64,000 bases of DNA from Curtobacterium flaccumfaciens (GTDB taxonomy: Bacteria; Actinomycetota; Actinomycetes; Actinomycetales; Microbacteriaceae): NCBI RefSeq assembly GCF_004361695.1, contig NZ_SNVW01000008.1, positions 1-64,000 of the forward strand, in the 5' to 3' direction. Under the pieces are notes generated by a model. It did not search any database. It worked only from the letters and a program-made list of their open reading frames with translations, and was not told the DNA's origin. Below, in pieces: positions 60,996 through 64,000 of the stretch. The translations under genes and the position numbers were made by a program. How positions within the stretch are numbered: the first letter of the stretch is position 1; the number at the start of each line of letters is the position of its first letter.

Positions 60996-61301
60996 GTGAC
61001 GACCATGCGAGGCGAACTGCGATCCACGGCCACCCGAGAAGCCGAGGGCAGTGGGGACGACATCGAATCGGCTCGGCAGGCCGCGATCGCGGCGCTCGAC
61101 CTGGACGGCTTCGAGCTGCAGCAGATCAACGCGGTGACGAGCAAGGCGACCGGGGAGAGCACCGTGCGCGCGGTCGCGCGGGCACGGGACACGAAGCCGC
61201 ACGAGGCGACGGGCAAGGACTACGCGGACGCGCTGCGGGCGTTCCGCGAGTCGATCCCGGAGGGGTGGCAGGCGCAGAACATGCGTGAGGTGCGGCAGTA
61301 G
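60996..61301 (+). CDS. Small protein of unknown function
   Basis: A 101-aa soluble, mostly helical protein (ARQAAIAALDLDGFELQQINAV; DYADALRAFRESIPEGW) with no recognised family. I start at GTG 60996 because CATACT at 60984-60989 lies six bases upstream, as in other probable leaderless genes here; ATG 61005 is possible. It diverges from the SNF2 gene. Confidence 0.62.
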   Translation: MTTMRGELRSTATREAEGSGDDIESARQAAIAALDLDGFELQQINAVTSKATGESTVRAVARARDTKPHEATGKDYADALRAFRESIPEGWQAQNMREVRQ

Positions 61302-61395
61302 GCGTTCTGCTGCTGACCGCATCGACCCGTTCTGGGGGCGTCGGGCCGCGTCCATCCCCGGCAGGATCGATGACGGTCCGTCCGGAGGGAGTCGC

Positions 61396-61845
61396 ATGCT
61401 GCATTCACTGGTCTACATGAGCTCGGCGTCCGAGCCGTTCGACGAGGACGCCCTGGCGGCGGTGCTCGAGCACGCGCGCGAGCGGAACGGCGCCGACGGC
61501 CTCACCGGCATGCTCGTGCACCGGGCCGGCCGCTTCATGCAGCTGCTCGAGGGCCCGTACGACGCCGTGCTCGCGACCTACGCCCGGATCGTCGAGGACC
61601 CCCGTCACGAAGAGGTCCGGCTGCTCGTCGAGGAGTCGATCCACACGCGGCGCTTCCCGGAGTGGTCGATGGCGTACGACCGCGAGTCCGACGGGGGCGA
61701 CGTGCCCGAGGGGTTCAGCGGGTTCCTCGCGGCGGGGGACCAGAGCGCGGACACGAGCCGGCCGCGCGAGCTCCTCCGCTGGTTCCGGAACCACCCGATG
61801 GCGGACCCGACGGCGTCGAAGGGCAAGCACCGCCGCGAGGGGTGA
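61396..61845 (+). CDS. BLUF-domain blue-light sensor
   Basis: A 149-aa single-domain FAD photoreceptor. The BLUF residues are in place: Tyr7 (LHSLVYMSSA), Asn31 (ERNGADGLTGML) and Gln49 (RFMQLLEG). The family's last strand and helix follow (ESIHTRRFPEWSMAYD). GGAGGGA at 61384-61390 fixes ATG 61396. There is no output domain, so it must act through a partner. A strong hairpin terminator follows. Confidence 0.9.
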   Translation: MLHSLVYMSSASEPFDEDALAAVLEHARERNGADGLTGMLVHRAGRFMQLLEGPYDAVLATYARIVEDPRHEEVRLLVEESIHTRRFPEWSMAYDRESDGGDVPEGFSGFLAAGDQSADTSRPRELLRWFRNHPMADPTASKGKHRREG

Positions 61846-61913
61846 GCCCCGGGGCGGCCGTACGCTGCTGCGTCAGGCGCCGAGGGGCTCGCTGGAGTCC
61901 GTCCGACAGCGCG

Positions 61914-61951
61914 GAAGACCCCCCGCCGACCGTGGTCGGCGGGGGGTCTTC
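61914..61951. terminator. Terminator hairpin between convergent genes
   Basis: A perfect 17-bp stem (61914-61930 with 61935-61951) encloses the loop CGTG, with TCTTC on the 3' side. It lies after the BLUF gene and before the convergent small gene, so it can serve both. Confidence 0.85.
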
Positions 61952-61965
61952 GTGTCCTCGGCGGG

Positions 61966-62142
61966 TCAGTAGACCTTGCGGATGTAGCTGATGCAGATGT
62001 CGATCTCGACCGTCAGGAGCGAGTCCTGCTTGAGGAAGCGCTGCAGGAGTTGGACGTGCGACGGGCTGCCGATGCGGGAACGGTTCGCCGGGCCGACGAT
62101 GTGGACGTCCTCGGTCTCAGCCGACTTGATGATCTTGAACAC
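61966..62142 (-). CDS. Stand-alone copy of the M23 peptidase C-terminal domain
   Basis: A 58-codon gene starting at GTG 62142, six bases after GAGAGG. It reads VFKIIKSAETEDVHIVGPAN at the start and LLTVEIDICISYIRKVY at the end. This matches the C-terminal domain of the neighbouring peptidase (MFKLIKANETGRVWIVGPAG; LLTVEIDICKSYIRQVW) along its whole length. It begins 18 bp after the peptidase stop, so the two are cotranscribed. The function of the domain is unknown; attachment to cell wall or partner assembly are possibilities. Confidence 0.75.
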   Translation of the reverse strand: MFKIIKSAETEDVHIVGPANRSRIGSPSHVQLLQRFLKQDSLLTVEIDICISYIRKVY

Positions 62143-62160
62143 GTGATGCCTCTCAGTCGG

Positions 62161-62901
62161 TCAGGCTGCGGGCCAGACCTGGCGGATGTAGCTCTTGCAG
62201 ATGTCGATCTCGACCGTCAGCAGGTCGCTCGACCGCTGGAACCGCTCGAGCAGTCCGGCGTGCGTGGCGTTGCTGACGTGGACCTTGCCGGCGGGACCGA
62301 CGATCCACACCCGCCCGGTCTCGTTCGCCTTGATGAGCTTGAACATGTCGTCGTCGTCTCCGGTGCTGGGGTTGGTCGGGGTGGGCGCCGGCTTGCCCGG
62401 GTTGAGGCGAGCCGTCGTGATGACCTTCGCGGGGTCCTGGTTCTGGCCGTTGACGAGGTACTCGAGGTGCAGGTGCGGCCCCGTGACCTTGCCCGTGTCT
62501 CCGACCTGGCCGAGGAGCGTCCCCAGCTCGATGGTCTGTCCGGTCTTGACCGTGATGCTCCCGGCGACCATGTGGTTGTAGCTCGTGACGAAGCCGCCGC
62601 CGTGGTCGATCCGGACCTGGTTGCCCCACCCGCTGTTCGCCCCCGCGAACGCCACCTTGCCGCCGGCGCAGGCGTGGATGTTGACGCCTGCGCCCGCTCG
62701 GTAGTCGACGCCCCAGTGCATCTTGCGGATGCCGTCCACCGGGTGCACGCGCATGCCGTACGGCGAACTGACGCCCCACGCCTGCGTGAACGGGAAGACG
62801 AACGCCGGAGCTGCCAACGCTGGGACTGTTCGGAAGATCTCTGTGACGGAGGCTGCTGCTGCCACTCCGGCTGCGCCGGTGAGCAGCATCCTTCGTGACA
62901 T
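62161..62901 (-). CDS. Exported M23 (LytM-type) peptidase
   Basis: A zinc endopeptidase likely to cleave peptidoglycan cross-bridges. The N-terminus MSRRMLLTGAAGVAAAASV looks like a twin-arginine signal. The M23 domain has YGMRVHPVDGIRKMHWGVDY (His and Asp ligands) and GPHLHLEYL (HxH). A Pro/Thr linker with DDDD then leads to a ~60-residue C-terminal domain that is also encoded separately just downstream. I start at ATG 62901 (246 aa); an upstream ATG at 62946 would hide the signal. Confidence 0.85.
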   Translation of the reverse strand: MSRRMLLTGAAGVAAAASVTEIFRTVPALAAPAFVFPFTQAWGVSSPYGMRVHPVDGIRKMHWGVDYRAGAGVNIHACAGGKVAFAGANSGWGNQVRIDHGGGFVTSYNHMVAGSITVKTGQTIELGTLLGQVGDTGKVTGPHLHLEYLVNGQNQDPAKVITTARLNPGKPAPTPTNPSTGDDDDMFKLIKANETGRVWIVGPAGKVHVSNATHAGLLERFQRSSDLLTVEIDICKSYIRQVWPAA

Positions 62902-62997
62902 CCCCCCTTGTTTCTGTGTATGCACACAGGGAGTCTGTCGCACCATCCGGAACCGCCGCAGTCCTCGTTTCGGAGGACATGAAGTTTCGTCGAGTCA

Positions 62998-63080
62998 GGT
63001 GCCGGTGCCGTCGCGACCGGTGTCGACGCGACCGGTGCCGCCGCGACCGCCGCCGCCGCGACCGGTGCCGTCGCGACCGG
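62998..63080. repeat. 15-bp tandem repeats after the permease gene
   Basis: Units of the form ACCGGTGCCGTCGCG, with single-base variants, repeat about five times between the permease stop and the M23 gene. Read on the reverse strand, one frame gives PVATAPVAA-type pentapeptides, which would continue the permease tail after a one-base shift. They may be a former coding extension. Confidence 0.7.
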
Positions 63081-63082
63081 GG

Positions 63083-64000
63083 TCAGTCGCCGAGGGGCTT
63101 GCCGGTCGTCTCGCCCGTCGCCAGCTTGCTGTGCTTGCGCGAGTAGCCGAAGTACACGCCGAGGCCGATCGCGAACCAGACGGCGAAGCGGACCCAGGTC
63201 TCCCACTGCAGGAACGTCACGAGCCACAGCGATGCGATCACGCCGATGATCGGGATCACCGGCATGAACGGCAGCTTGAACTGGCGGTCGAGGTCGGGCT
63301 GGCGGTACCGCAGCACGATCACCGCGGAGCAGACCACCACGAAGGCGAGCAGGATGCCGATGTTCGTCAGCTCCGCCACGACGCCGATCGGCAGCACACC
63401 CGCCAGGATCGCCGACGCGATGCCGAGGATCCACGTGACCCGGGTCGGCACGTGGCGCTTCGGGTCGGTCTTCGCGAACCACTTCGGCATCAGGCCGTCG
63501 CGGCTCATCGAGAACCAGACGCGGCTCGCGCCGAGCATGAAGGTCACGAGGACGGTGATGATGCCGACGATGGCGCCGATCGCGATGACGTTCGCGACAC
63601 CGCCGAGACCGACCGACGCGAACGCCGACGAGAAGCCCGACGCCGGGTCGATGTCGGTGTACTTCTGCATGCCCGTCAGGACGAGCGTCGCCAGGACGTA
63701 GAGGACCATCGAGATGCCGAGGGACAGCAGGATCGCCTTCGGCATGTGCTTCCGGGCGTCGGTGGACTCCTCGGCCGCGGTGGACATCGCGTCGTAGCCG
63801 AACACGGCGAAGAACACCGTCGCGGCGCCGGTCATCACGCCGCCGAACCCGAACGGGAAGTACGGGGAGTAGTTCGCGCTGTTGATGTGGAACACGCCGA
63901 GCACCACGATGAGCACGACGAGCGCCACCTTGATGCCGACCGCCACGAACTCGAACCGGGCGGCGCTGCGGATGCCGCGGGTGAGCACGAACGCGGTGAG
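63083..64000 (-). CDS. APC-superfamily amino-acid permease, 3' part
   Basis: The C-terminal ~305 residues of an amino-acid transporter; the start lies beyond the right edge. About eight helices are visible, with the APC landmark FFAVFGYDAMSTAAEES and the later SRVWFSMSRDGLMPKWFAK. These segments are close to bacterial cationic amino-acid transporters (CAT type). The protein ends in a basic tail (SRKHSKLATGETTGKPLGD), followed by tandem repeats in the DNA. Confidence 0.88.
   Translation of the reverse strand, partial: LTAFVLTRGIRSAARFEFVAVGIKVALVVLIVVLGVFHINSANYSPYFPFGFGGVMTGAATVFFAVFGYDAMSTAAEESTDARKHMPKAILLSLGISMVLYVLATLVLTGMQKYTDIDPASGFSSAFASVGLGGVANVIAIGAIVGIITVLVTFMLGASRVWFSMSRDGLMPKWFAKTDPKRHVPTRVTWILGIASAILAGVLPIGVVAELTNIGILLAFVVVCSAVIVLRYRQPDLDRQFKLPFMPVIPIIGVIASLWLVTFLQWETWVRFAVWFAIGLGVYFGYSRKHSKLATGETTGKPLGD

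Noticed and set aside
61966..62901. Prophage endolysin module
   Set aside because: The M23 peptidase has a Tat-like signal and no holin, tail or other phage genes are nearby.
62998..63080. CRISPR-like or iteron-like array of 15-bp units
   Set aside because: There are no spacers, and no replication gene is nearby. It looks like a coding-type repeat.

Overview
The window reads as chromosome of a high-GC Gram-positive bacterium of the Microbacteriaceae type; Curtobacterium or a close relative is my best guess. The evidence is about 70% GC with strong G/C third positions, overlapping ATGA/GTGA start-stop junctions, several starts that look leaderless, and an actinobacterial gene set (SBP5-type sugar ABC operons, GH36/GH42/GH2 enzymes, a TM0106-type RecB-like helicase, DUF4395, a GmrSD-like HNH protein). 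The genus is inference. The window opens in the 3' end of a 5S rRNA gene with its terminator.

Layout. 0.2-16.3 kb: a galactoside/mannoside (galactomannan-like) locus. It holds a ROK regulator, a GH42 beta-galactosidase, a GH36 alpha-galactosidase, a reverse-strand GH2 beta-mannosidase, a five-gene oligosaccharide ABC importer and a second GH36 enzyme. Similar TTAGTT/GTTACAC sites precede the two forward transcription units. 16.3-18.3 kb: a decayed duplicate, a small membrane protein and an unknown protein. 18.3-22.6 kb: an ABC-2 exporter with a NarL-type two-component system. 22.8-23.7 kb: a quinone-oxidoreductase-like gene.

23.9-35.8 kb is a lower-GC defence island. It has a possible nuclease-fold protein, a PUA/EVE-like + HNH protein, and a frameshifted partial copy of the oxidoreductase gene. 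These are followed by a five-gene overlapping operon encoding a Z1 helicase, a PD-(D/E)XK (DUF4420-like) protein, a GHKL (MutL/paraMORC-like) ATPase and two unassigned proteins. A C5 cytosine methyltransferase is divergent from it and a Vsr endonuclease follows. This resembles MZA/paraMORC restriction loci but lacks a recognisable AIPR partner.

35.8-40.4 kb: the N-acetylmuramic acid catabolic cluster (RpiR regulator, murQ, murP, mupG). 40.5-44.9 kb: an NrtR-like regulator divergent from an ADP-ribosylglycohydrolase, a SHOCT protein, DUF4395/thioredoxin, a TMEM175-type channel and DUF1653. 44.9-48.4 kb is a second lower-GC segment with a coupled operon: a short Cys-bracketed peptide, an ABC ATPase, a small membrane protein, a polytopic permease and an HEAGH membrane metalloprotease. 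This could be a peptide maturation/export locus.

48.5-64 kb: the RecB-like nuclease/helicase, a NERD protein, a GPP34 protein, an SDR, a membrane protein with a C-terminal repeat, a secreted HNH protein, an aldo/keto reductase, a SWIM/SNF2 helicase, a BLUF photosensor, an M23 peptidase with a separately encoded copy of its C-terminal domain, and the 3' part of an amino-acid permease cut by the window edge.

A dispersed element with core CTGGAGGC(G/A)CG, often as an inverted pair, occurs about 15 times in the host-like DNA, both between and inside genes. I did not find it in the two low-GC segments, which supports their recent acquisition.
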